NCBI GenBank assembly: GCA_032821775.1
Contig: JAVLRN010000001.1
Location: forward strand, 1,612,001-1,676,000
DNA length: 64,000 bases
Reading direction: 5' to 3'
Source of the DNA: Sanguinoderma infundibulare
Taxonomy: Eukaryota; Basidiomycota; Agaricomycetes; Polyporales; Polyporaceae
Shown one piece after another: positions 54,124 to 64,000 of the stretch. Positions within the stretch are counted from its first letter, which is position 1. Each line of letters starts with the position of its first letter. A program made the position numbers and the translations under genes. The notes under the pieces are model-generated. The model saw only the letters and a program-made list of their open reading frames with translations. It had not been told where the DNA came from and searched no databases.

Positions 54124-54795
54124 GGGTGACAAAGTAAGCGGCACGTCGAAGCCTGAGGAGAGTTCAGTCGTGTACGAGAATTCTGAGGATTTATGCACGA
54201 GCCTACCTTTGGTTGTGCTTGACAGGGTGGCAGAAGGATAGTGAGAACGGTCAAAGACGTCGGCGCGCTGGCCTGCCCGACAGTGACAGAGGGTGCGCGA
54301 GCAGAAGGTTGGCTCTGGGCCGCTGGCGGCGATCGTGTTTGCCGCGGCAAACAGCCGGCGCGTAATGAACAACGCCGGGTTCAGGCCTTCAGGACTCAGG
54401 GTCAGAATCAGACTGTGGAAGATGGTGAAGGTATGTAAGTAAATGATGCTCGTGTAGGGCTGAAAAGGAACGTAGAATACTGTTGGCTCAGGCCTCTGGC
54501 AGGCTCGGGTCCAATTGCCCTTTAGTACCAGTTGTCTTGTGCTTGGTTTGCACGCTGCAGCTGGGGAGCCCGTCATCGTATACGGTAGGAATGAGATGGC
54601 GTTGATTGGTTGGCGTACTTGGATAAATCCTTGGTCCGTGTCAATGATGGCTACGGGCCGGGTCATCCGGGGAAATTGCGAGTTGATTGCGAGGGTGAGC
54701 TGCTTGACGGTGAGCGTGGTGTTCTGCGTCGTGCTCGCTCTCTCCTCTCGTCGTCTGCCTCGTTTCTGGGCTGCTGGGCTGTCCTTCGGGCTAAC
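54124..54795. other. Divergent promoter region
   Basis: Between the F-box gene (-) and the aconitase gene (+). The minus-strand frame remains open here but lacks coding character that I can support. No repeat or motif is recognised. Confidence 0.4.
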
Positions 54796-57700
54796 ATGCG
54801 ACAACTTACCGTGTGCCCTAGAGGACTGGTCCGCTCCCTGCGTGGTTCCCATTTCGTGCAGCGCAGGACTCTTGCAACGGCCACCGCTCTTCCCGAAAAG
54901 GATTGCACCTCAATTACGCCGCCTTACAGCAAGCTCCTTGACAACCTCGCCATCGTACGGGAGGTCATTGGCAAGCGACCCTTGACCCTCGCCGAGAAGA
55001 TCCTCTACAGCCACGTATATGAACCCGAGAGGACGCTCGCAAATGGAGGTATTCGTCGGGGAGAGACATACTTACAGCTCAGCCCAGAGCGAGTCGCCAT
55101 GCAGGATGCCTCCGCTCAGATGGCATTGTGCGTTCCCCTCCATTTCATTGTTCACGACTTCGACTGATGACATCTCCAAGGCTGCAGTTCATGAGCGCAG
55201 GAATGTCAAGATGCGCCGTGCCTGCGAGTATACACTGTGACCATCTCATCCAGGCGGCCGAAGGCGCTGAGAAGGACTTGCAGGTGAGTAATCATCCCAC
55301 TTGTCTAGTTTGCTGCAAGCTAATACTTGGACAAAGAGGTCGATTGTTACGAACCAAGAAGTCTTCGACTTCCTCGAAAGTGCCGCGCGCAAGTATGGTA
55401 TCGAATTCTGGAAGCCTGGTTCTGGCATCATCCATCAAATTGTGTTAGAGAACTACGCTGCACCGGGAATGCTCATGTGGGTCTTTCTCCTCCTCGGAAC
55501 CAGACCTATTATCCTAACAGCCCTCCAGGCTTGGAACAGGTCTGTGCTAATGAGATGGAAATCGTTCTTTCCTGCTGACCAGATCCGCAGACTCCCATAC
55601 CCCCAACGCGGGTGGTCTCGGCATGCTGGCCATCGGCGTCGGTGGAGCGGACGCTGTCGACGCGCTCACCGGCACTCCATGGGAGCTGAAGGCCCCAAAA
55701 ATCATCGGTCGGTACATGCAGTATATGCGTGCGATATTGTCGTGCTGACATGCAGATCTTAGGAATCCACCTGACTGGAGAAATGAACGGCTGGACTACT
55801 CCTAAGGATCTGATCCTGAATGTTGCCGGTAGGCTGACGGTCCGGGTCAGTGGTCATTTCGTGCTATCATACTATTTTCGCTCACACCGTCATTTAGGGA
55901 GGCACTGGTGCTATCCTTGAGTATTTCGGCCCTGGTGTGTTCAATCAGTCATGTACCGGTATGTCACCATAAGCCTTTGACGCGCTCGTTCTCATCAGTC
56001 GTTCATCAGGCCTGGCCACCGTTGCCAACATGGGTGCTGAGGTTGGCGCCACGACGTCGACATTCCCGTATACCCCTCGCATGCGGGCATACCTTCAAGC
56101 CACTGGTCGCGCGCCTGTCGCTCACGCGGCAGATCACGCAGCTTCTCAAGGGTACCTCGCGGCAGACGAAGGCGCGGAGTACGACGAGGTCATCCAGATC
56201 GTGAGTCAATGTAATGCATCGAATATTGACAAGAGGCCAACAACCACGTACACACAGGATCTTTCGAAGTTGGAGCCTGCCATCAACGGCCCATTCACCC
56301 CCGATCTGGCCACCCCGCTTTCGAAATTCGGCAGTTTCGTGAAGGAGCAAGGCTGGAAGGACGAGCTCTCAGCTGCCCTCATCGGCTCATGTACGAACAG
56401 CTCGTACGAGGATATGACTAGCGTCGCGCACTTGGCCCGCCAGGCAAAGACGGCAGGCTTGAAGGCCCAGGTTCCGTTCCTCGCTACCCCGGGCTCCGAA
56501 CAGATTCGTGCAACGATCGAACGCGACCAGATCACGAGCGAGCTTGAGGACGTTGGTGCTACGGTCTTGGCGAACGCGTGCGGACCTTGTATTGGTCAGT
56601 GGAAGCGCGAGGATAAGCAGGGCCAGGAGAACGGTACGTCGCACGGCCATCCGTCCTCGTTTCGTCCACTAATAATACGCATATAGCCATCCTCACCTCC
56701 TTCAACCGCAACTTCAAGTCCCGCAACGACGGCAACAGGCTCACGATGAACTTCCTCGCCTCACCCACGATCGTTACTGCCATGGCGTTCTCGGGCAAGC
56801 TCTCCTTCAACCCCATGACAGACTCCATCACCACCCCCTCTGGCAAACCGTTCCGATTTTCGCCCCCGCAGGGTAAAGACCTCCCCGATGCGGGCTTCAC
56901 TGCGGGGGAAACGCGGTACTACCCGAAGCCGATGCCGGAGCCTCAGCCTAAGACGGATGTGATCATCCGACCGGACTCGCAGCGGTTGGAGATCCTTGCG
57001 CCGTTCACGAGCCACTTCGGTGAGGGCAGTGGGAACGAGAGGGGGCTTGAGTTGCCGCCATTGAAGGTGCTCATGAGGGTGCGGGGTAAGTGCACGACGG
57101 ATCATATCTCAGCTGCAGTGAGTGGTTCATGTCGCATGTGAAAGGAAGAGGGATAGTTAGACAGTTTATTACAGGGACCTTGGCTCAAGTATAAGGGTCA
57201 CTTGACGAATATCTCTGAGAACCTCCGTACGTGCTTTTATCACCCAACGGTTCTCGACTCTCGCTGATATCCGTGATCATTCAGTCATCACTGTCCGTGT
57301 CAATTTAACTGCAGGAAATCTGTACCAGTACTGACCTCTTGCTAGGCTGTAAACGACGAGGGAGGCGACGTCAACGTTGCATTCGACCATGAGCATGAAT
57401 CCAGCGAGTCCGAGACAGACACCATCCCTAACGTCGCCAAGCGCTTCAAGGCACGAAAGCAGCCATGGGCTCTTGTCGTCGACGATAACTACGGCGAGGG
57501 CAGCGCGCGCGAGCATGCAGCGCTTCAGCCCCGGTTCTACGGTTGCGCCGCAATCGTCGCTCGGTCCTTTGCCCGTATCCACGAGACCAACCTCAAAGTG
57601 TGTTTTCCTGCTACTCGATACGTCACAGCTCGACTAAACACGCAATCTATTGCATAGAAACAAGGCATCTTACCCCTCTGGTTCGTCGACAAGGTCGACT

Positions 57701-57921
57701 ACACCCGCATCGGCACCGGCGACACCATCGAGACGGTCGGCCTCGCGGATCTCCTCGAGGGAAAGACCGACGCTGTCGTCGGCCTCCGTGTGACGCGCAG
57801 GAACGGCGACAGGTTCGAGATTCCTGTCCGCCACACGATGTCCGCAGACCAGCTCAAGTGGCTGCGTGCGGGCTCCGCCCTGAACCACATCCGCGCCCAG
57901 ATCACTGCAAACTCGAGATGA
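54796..57921 (+). CDS. ACO2: Aconitate hydratase, Aco2-type, mitochondrial
   Basis: Fourteen exons give 806 residues: 54796..55127, 55181..55283, 55337..55476, 55529..55539, 55591..55707, 55763..55845, 55898..55958, 56010..56200, 56258..56633, 56687..57117, 57175..57226, 57285..57292, 57346..57597 and 57658..57921. Two are microexons of 11 and 8 nt; the first rebuilds [17 protein letters not shown] and the second SENLLITAVNDEGG. A presequence with RRTLATA precedes [17 protein letters not shown]. [4Fe-4S] ligands appear in [13 protein letters not shown] and ACGPCIGQW. The C-terminal swivel shows [18 protein letters not shown]. The N-terminal region resembles Aco2/AcoB rather than the main TCA aconitase; yeast Aco2 is implicated in homoaconitate formation for lysine synthesis. 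Confidence 0.94.
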
Positions 57922-58330
57922 GTGTGGACATGGGGGGCTGTATGAAAAGTATCTATTGTATGATCTGTAGAAATCTTACTTGGTTAGCATTATGCGTGTG
58001 TGGTTGTTTCTTGCACGGGAACGAGGACGGGCGTTAGACCGTTGTCTCCAGCGTAGATGGACACAGAGGAGTGCGACTACGCAACGCTGCGTTCCTGGGG
58101 ATGCGTCATACACAGTGTGCCGGCTCGAGGCACGACGTCAAGGTACTGTCTTAGCTCCGTGCAAGTTGGTTTACGCCGTTTGAATGGGTGCTGCAGTGTT
58201 GCAGTAGGTTCTTTTTTTCCCATGGCCACGAGCTTGTCGCATTGACGGTACTGTGCTTGCGCAATACTGGTCTCTCGGTACTACCTCGCCCTTGTTACCT
58301 CGCACATAGCATTGCAATACTGCCACGACA
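57922..58330. other. Intergenic or upstream exons of an unassigned gene
   Basis: A short ATG frame at 58057 ends near a possible donor (AG/GTACTG, about 58141) and could be a 5' exon of the frame at 58331, but nothing confirms this. Confidence 0.3.
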
Positions 58331-58648
58331 TTGTCCTTCGTATGTCTCTTGCAGAACGTCGTCCGAGCTCTCGAGAACACGATCGCCTACGGATCCGATC
58401 TCCGTTTTCGTTCCTACATGGTTGGAAACATGTTGGAGAGCCGGAATGTACATCGTTCTCCTCTAAAGACCCTAGTTTTCCGGGATTATGGGTCAGGAGG
58501 ACGGGATGCGTTTGAAGTGTCGAGGTCGACACAAGAAGCCATGGCGGAGATGGTTGAGGAGGACTTGGCCCCTTTGGTGGATGAATTAGAAGTCCAGGTG
58601 CTCAAACGGCTGAAGACTACATATGCCAGCGATCTTGAGGACGAGTAA
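58331..58648 (+). CDS. Unassigned short coding segment, possibly the last exon of a small gene
   Basis: The frame reads MSFVCLLQNVVRALENTIAY and ends in an acidic tail (KRLKTTYASDLEDE). A good acceptor (CTCTTGCAG) immediately precedes AACGTCGTCC, so the real exon may begin near 58357. Third positions are moderately GC-biased. Its stop lies only 8 bp from the convergent MSH1 stop codon. I recognise no family. It may be a small protein or the end of an incompletely resolved gene. Confidence 0.35.
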   Translation: MSFVCLLQNVVRALENTIAYGSDLRFRSYMVGNMLESRNVHRSPLKTLVFRDYGSGGRDAFEVSRSTQEAMAEMVEEDLAPLVDELEVQVLKRLKTTYASDLEDE

Positions 58649-58656
58649 ACGGTATA

Positions 58657-61600
58657 TTAGTGCAGTGTTGTTACACTTTCCTGAGGCGATACCAGTGCTT
58701 GTCCCAATGTTCGAAGATCGAGTTTGCTGTCCGCTCGCTCCGTGGAACGCTTCTTTAACCAAGCGAGAGCCGATCGTGCTACATTGACTGCGGCATCTGG
58801 CATCCCGGCCAATTGAGCGACCTTCAGCCCGTGGCTATCCCGATTCACACCGGGCTTTACTCGGTGGGAATAGCTGAAATACCCGTTCTGCAAAAATCAA
58901 TCAGCCCTAGAACTAGTACTATGTTATGTCATTGGAACCTCACCTCTATCTCATCGACGTCAGTGCAGAAGAACGCGACCTTCGAGAACGTGCCATGCCC
59001 GTGATGGCTATCAGGATCATAGCCCAGCATGTCGGCCAGTTCGTGGAAATGCGTTGCGAACATAGCCCGACAGCCGTTCACAGACAAGAGGTGGTGTACC
59101 GTGGCGAAGGCGATTGCCAGGCCGTCCTCTACGGTGGTCCCTCTTCCCACTTCGTCCATAATCACCTGAAAAGGCCGGTCAGAGAACCCAAAGAAAGTAA
59201 TGTTCAATACAACGTACCAAGCTGTTGGGCGTCGCTCGTCGGAGGATATCGCTCGCCTCCAGCATCTCCACCATGAACGTGCTCCGGTCGCGGAAGAGAT
59301 CATCCTTCGCTCCCACGCGCGAGAACACCCTGTCAACGATGCCGACTTCCGCACAGTCGGCGGGGACGAAGGACCCAATCTGGGCTAGTATGGCGATGAG
59401 CGCGGTCTGCCGGAGTAGTGTCGACTTGCCCGCCATGTTGGGGCCGGTTATGATTTGGAGCTGCGAGTCGGGTGTGAAAGCGACCGTGTTAGGCGTGAAG
59501 CCTCTTCCAGACGTGAGAAGGCCAAGCTCGACCGTCGGGTGCCGTCCGTTCACGACTTGATAAGACGCGCTGCGGAGGGGTTTGTGCATGAGAGAAGCAT
59601 CCATACGAAAATCGTGGTTGTCCGTACCCCTCAGTCACCACGGGTCGAGCGAAGCGCATTTCTACGGCGAGGTTTGCGAACGCCAAGGTGACATCAAGCT
59701 CGTCGATGATACGGGCATTCCAGCGGATGTTGGCTGATTGAGACGTCACCTGTCAAAGTGTAAGAACGGTGCAAAGCGAGCAAGTGCACTGACATGCACC
59801 TCGTTCCTCAGCGTCTCGAATGCTTCCTTCTCTGCCAGCGCGATCGCGTAGGTCGTCTCACTAATCTGCATCGCGAGCTGTGACCACCCCTGATGGAAGA
59901 ACGTGCACGTAGACCCGCTTTCTGACAAACTAACGAACTCCTTGTCCTTCTTCACCTGCAGTGCATGCGTCTTCCGAGCGACATGAACATGCATCCCCTG
60001 TCCAGGCGACGCGCGTAACGTCAAAGAGGGTGCGGCTGGCAAGTCGTCAGTCAAGGTCATGCTTTGACTAAGAAATGACCATACCATACGTAACCTGTAA
60101 TCGTCGCTCAAGGCTGTCCTTCTCCGCCAGAAGCGACTGCAACGTGGCATGCAGTTTACCCAGCTCTTCGGAGAACCTAGGAAATCGTGAGGACCATCTC
60201 GCTTCAAAGCGAACAAGCGCGACCTACGTAGGTCTGATTGTCCAGTCAACGATCCCTAACGGGTTTCTGAAATCACGCATGGGACTCATCGAGCTATTCA
60301 GCAGCTCCTCCGAGTTGCCTTCATTGTCTATGACCGTCACCGTCTCTCGCAGGACTAGCGCTGTACGGATCCGATTGGCGAGCCATTCCAGGTCGCTCAG
60401 CTTCTCCATGAGGATTTCGATGCTCGACCACTCTGCATCGCCGACTGGGTCGTCACTCCTCCCCTGCATCCTCTTCTCCATGAGGATCCTCTCCTTGATG
60501 GAAGACCAGATGTCAACCGTCGTGCAGATGGCGGTGAGGTCCTGGAAGCCACCACGTCCAAGGAGGAACTTCTGGACGATGCGAGTCGCATCCTCGGAGT
60601 CGCGGAGAGATTGCGCCAGGTCTTGTCGCAAGAACGGTCGGCCATGGAAGAATGCAACGAGCGACTGGCGTGCATTGATCTCGGCGACCGAGGTGCTGGG
60701 CGAACCTGAATTATTGCGGGTCAGCACACAGCGACATACTCCACAAAGAGAAGACTGGTGCTCACACAACCAGCGCGCGAGGAGACGAGTACCGCTGCTC
60801 GTCACCGTCCGCTTGATCACGCTGAGCAAACTCCCAGTCGTGCCTCCTTCTCGCAGACTCTCGCGGATCTCCAGCGCTTTTACGGTATGCGAGTCGATTT
60901 GCATCCTGCAACTCGATAACTCCCTGTTGGGAGACGTGAGGGACGGCATGTGTTCCATGAGATTCGCGTGCATGAACGCAGTCAGGAGCTCGACCGCGTG
61001 GCCCTCTTCGTCTGCGAGGGCCGCTGGAAGGACCTCCTTCGACGCGTTGATCTGAGCGGTAAGGTCATCGGGGCTGAGTTTATCGGCAGGAGATGCCTCT
61101 GATGACGCATCGGAGGGTCTAGTTGGAAAGGCGAAGTAGGATACGAAGCAATCCTCTTCAATGACCACCTTGCGAAGAAGGCTAGCGTCATCATCTCGGA
61201 GGCGTTCATCCAGGACGACCTCCTTGGGGCTGATGCGTACCACCTCGTCTCTAAGGCCCCCGATGGTCGTAGTCTTCGTGTAGAACTCTCCCGTGGATAC
61301 GTCGATCCAAGCGAGGCCAACAGGGGCATGAAACGCAGATGTTGCCGTTGCGCCTTCACCGTGTTCGGCCTGGGTGAGAGAAACGGAAAGGAGGAAATTG
61401 TTCTCATAGGGATTGAGGAATGGTTCGTCTATGAGAGTCCCCGGAGTAACAATCCGCATGACGCGTCTCTCGAAGGTACCCTTCGCGTCCACTGGACGGT
61501 CGCGACGGACCTCCTCGCACATTGCGACGAAACGGCTATGGTCTTGGACAAGTATTTTGAGGTACTTGTGCAGATGCATGATGGGGAAGCCGCACATTAG

Positions 61601-62433
61601 GATACGTTGGCCGCCCCATGTCTTCTTCGTCAGTTTGATATTGAGCAGACGGGAGACCTCCGCGGCCTGGTCGAAATATGACTACGGGTCGAATAGTCAG
61701 AAGACATCGTTGCGCAAGAGACAACGAACCGCACCTCGTAGAACTGGCCAACTCGAGTGAGCAAAATGCAGTGAGGGTATCGGTTGAGGTTCTCCAACAC
61801 CTCTGTCGCGAGAGGGTTAGTCGGTGGAGACCCTTCCGTGTCTATCACGTAAGGATTCGTTAGTGCGGAGCAGAAACACGCGTAAATATCCATTGCCTAC
61901 CCTCAACAGGCTGCTTAGATGACTTCCGTCCTCGTCTTTTGGGTGTTGTGGACGCGCTTTCGATCCCATCCTCGAGCGTCTGCGCGGTCCCCGACTTGAC
62001 ACGTCTTCGCCTCACCTTCGGAGCTGGGGCGGGCTCTGGATCCTCATACGGTAAGCTATTAGACACCTCTGCACTGCGAGACAGATGTTCTTCCACTGGC
62101 ACGGCACAACAAGTAGATAGGTATAGGAGTTAGAAAGTAAATATATTGACCTGCATGGAAGTGCGCACGTATGGAAGAGGTGGTGTTCTCGTACACGACT
62201 ACAGGCTCTCTAAGGCCTCCTGTCCATTCGGAGAGCGGAGGTGAGACAGTGCCATCGGGAAGAACGCGTCCAGTCGGGAGCTCAGAGTATTTCTTCTTGG
62301 TAACTTTCGGTTTCTTCAGTGATTGGGTCGCTTCCTCTGCGAGAGGTGAGAGCGCATTGAAGTGCCGTTTGAAATGCAAAGACACCGCTCTCCTAGCGCA
62401 GCATGCAAACGAAGAAGGGGGTGCAGGGAGCAT
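58657..62433 (-). CDS. MSH1: Mitochondrial MutS homologue 1
   Basis: A multi-exon gene of roughly 1000 residues. The start [20 protein letters not shown] is a basic, Ser/Ala-rich mitochondrial presequence. The MutS domain I mismatch-reading motif is [19 protein letters not shown], followed by the connector ([14 protein letters not shown]) and lever/clamp helices. The ATPase has Walker [16 protein letters not shown], Walker [12 protein letters not shown] and [16 protein letters not shown]1 acts in mismatch repair and stability of mitochondrial DNA. Between the clamp ([11 protein letters not shown]) and the ATPase ([13 protein letters not shown]) the frame changes by one base with no room for an intron; the G4 run at 59627..59630 (minus strand) is the likely site. 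That is a sequence error or a real disruption. Confidence 0.9.
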
Positions 62434-62646
62434 GTACCGAGCGAGGGGAGAGAAGAGGAGGTGAATGGAAGTGGCCACCAGGAGCGAGCGCCAATTGAGA
62501 TGGAACGACCCGCCGCGGAGGCGCCCGTTATGGGGCGGAGATTGAACCGGCGAGCGACCCTCACTTGCTTCGTGTTCCACCGCGAAAAAGCAGTCGCCGT
62601 CGACCAGCTCGTCTCTCTCGCACACCCAGTCCATCCTCTTTCCATC

Positions 62647-64000
62647 ATGTCGTTCGCTGGCAGACGCAGGGGCAACAAGGTCAAGAAGGGTGTTCAGTTC
62701 ACCGTTATGGTCGTCGGTAAGTCACCCCGCTTCCTTGCTGTAGCGCGCTCCGTCTGCCAACGCGCACGGACTGGTCGCGCCTGTCCGGCTGCATTCTCCA
62801 TCCCCAAGTCCTAGACGAGTTCTGATGACCTGTCTGCTCCGTAGGTGCTTCTGGCACTGGCCGTACCACCTTCGTGAACACCCTTTGCGAGTCCGAGGTC
62901 CTCCCTCACAAGGTCTGCGACTCACCCGAGACCGCTCATGTCGAGGAGGGGATCAGGATCAAGCCCGTCAATGTTGGTTCGTACACTCCTCCAGTCTGCG
63001 CGCGTTGTTTCCTCTGACCAGTTGTATAGAGCTCGAGGAGGACGGTGTACGCATTGCCCTCACCATTGTTGATACCCCCGGGTTCGGTGACAACATCGAC
63101 AACGAGTTTGCGTGCGCATCATTCATTCCCGGAGTAAGGCGCAACCACTGAACCCCTTTCCCCATACCAGCTTCCAGGAGATCGTTGGCCACCTTGAACG
63201 CCAATACGACGACATTCTCGCAGAGGAGTCTCGTATCAAACGTAACCCTCGCTTCAGGGACAACAGGGTGCACGCTCTGCTCTACTTCATCTCCCCCACC
63301 GGCCATGCGTATGATTTTATCCTTATTCCAAAATATCAGTGTAGCTCATAATTACGCAGCCTGCGGGAGATCGACATTGAGTTGATGCGCCGCCTCTCCC
63401 CCCGCGTCAACGTCATCCCCGTCATTGGCAAGGCCGACTCGCTCACCCCGAGCGAGCTTCGTGGCTTCAAGAAGCGGGTATGTGTATTTACTGGTTCTGT
63501 TGACAAATACTTGTTTATGATGTTGTTCTAGATCATGGAGGACATCGAGTATTACGATATCCCGGTTTACAACTTCCCGTACGACATCGAGGAAGACGAC
63601 GAGGAGACGATCCAGGATAACAGCGAGCTCCGCGTGCGTATATGCCGTGTTGATTTCAACTATCTCCAGTGCTGACATCGAACAGGCTATGATGCCGTTC
63701 TCCATCATTGGCTCCGAAGAGGAGATCGAGATGGACGGCCAGCCCGTTCGTGCTAGGATCTACCCGTGGGGCATTGCTGAGGTTGACAACCCGAAGCACT
63801 GCGACTTCAGCCGTCTCCGGGGTGCTTTGCTCAAGTGAGTTGTATGCCGCTTATGTCAACATTATGTAACTCATTGCGTTTGCGAAGCACCCACTTGGCG
63901 GATCTCAAGGCCCTGACGCACGATGTGCTCTACGAGACGTACCGTACTGAGAAACTCTCGAGGACTGTCCACTCTGACACGCAGTACGTGGTTTACATTT
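62647..64000 (+). CDS. CDC11: Septin, Cdc11 type (partial, C-terminus off the window)
   Basis: Eight exons are visible: 62647..62716, 62845..62976, 63030..63111, 63171..63308, 63360..63477, 63532..63633, 63686..63834 and 63888 to the window end. The start is MSFAGRRRGNKVKKGVQFTV with the polybasic membrane-binding stretch. The GTPase has P-loop MVVGASGTGRTTFVNTLCE, G3 IVDTPGFGDNI and G4 VIGKADSLTPSEL. The ASGTGRT P-loop and the RIYPWGIAEVDNPKHCDF septin-unique element point to the Cdc11/AspA group. Septins build filaments at septa, hyphal bases and, in basidiomycetes, at dikaryotic septum and clamp sites. The C-terminal coiled coil, if any, lies beyond the window. Its promoter (62434..62646) is shared with MSH1. 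Confidence 0.93.

Noticed and set aside
54124..54852. N-terminal extension of the F-box protein from an ATG at 54852
   Set aside because: The extra 243 residues are unlike F-box proteins, which typically begin just before the F-box as at 54123; the open frame looks fortuitous.
60075..61055. 326-residue plus-strand frame opposite MSH1
   Set aside because: Antisense shadow of MutS coding exons.

Overview
The window is nuclear DNA of a filamentous basidiomycete, most likely an Agaricomycete. Genes are intron-dense (mostly 50-70 nt introns with GT..AG ends and CTGAC/CTAAC-like branch sites), GC-rich with strong C/G bias at third codon positions, and compactly packed on both strands. A secreted CBM1-GH3 beta-glucosidase fits a plant-cell-wall-degrading fungus. 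No rRNA, tRNA, transposon or CRISPR array was recognised. Exon coordinates were built by hand from splice consensus, reading-frame phase and family motifs; each main model below is phase-consistent across its junctions unless stated.

Layout. 1-6.4 kb: a truncated single-pass membrane protein (-), a PXA-domain protein (+), 6-phosphogluconolactonase (-) and a Fhit-type HIT hydrolase (+). 6.5-15.6 kb: three paralogous RING-IBR-RING (RBR) E3 ubiquitin ligases, all on the minus strand, with one unrelated conserved protein between copies 1 and 2. All three end in a separately encoded C-terminal cysteine knuckle. 15.9-19.4 kb: a small unknown protein, an intact MYND-finger protein and a decayed MYND paralogue. 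19.9-35.1 kb: housekeeping block with a trypsin-fold protease carrying a mitochondrial-type leader, mitochondrial branched-chain aminotransferase, 6-phosphogluconate dehydrogenase, the ribosome-biogenesis helicase Ecm16/Dhr1, an asparagine-synthetase-domain protein and prohibitin 1. 35.5-45 kb: a TIA-1/Pub1-type three-RRM protein, two tandem secreted proline-rich proteins lying in a segmental duplication of about 1.8 kb, and the CBM1-GH3 gene with about 30 exons. 45.3-54.1 kb: an oxysterol-binding protein with PH domain, divergent Rab7/Ypt7 and Atg16 genes, a small secreted protein and an F-box protein. 54.8-64 kb: an Aco2-type aconitase, an unassigned short frame, mitochondrial MutS homologue MSH1 (with an apparent single-base frameshift) and a Cdc11-type septin cut by the window end.

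How the genes relate. Most are independent housekeeping genes and no biosynthetic gene cluster is seen. The coherent local structures are the RBR array (a lineage-expanded family with conserved gene architecture), the MYND gene/pseudogene pair, the duplicated secreted-protein pair, and the head-to-head Ypt7/Atg16 pair, both of which act in autophagy. Very small exons (6, 8, 11, 12 and 18 nt) and two GC-AG introns recur and would defeat simple gene prediction.
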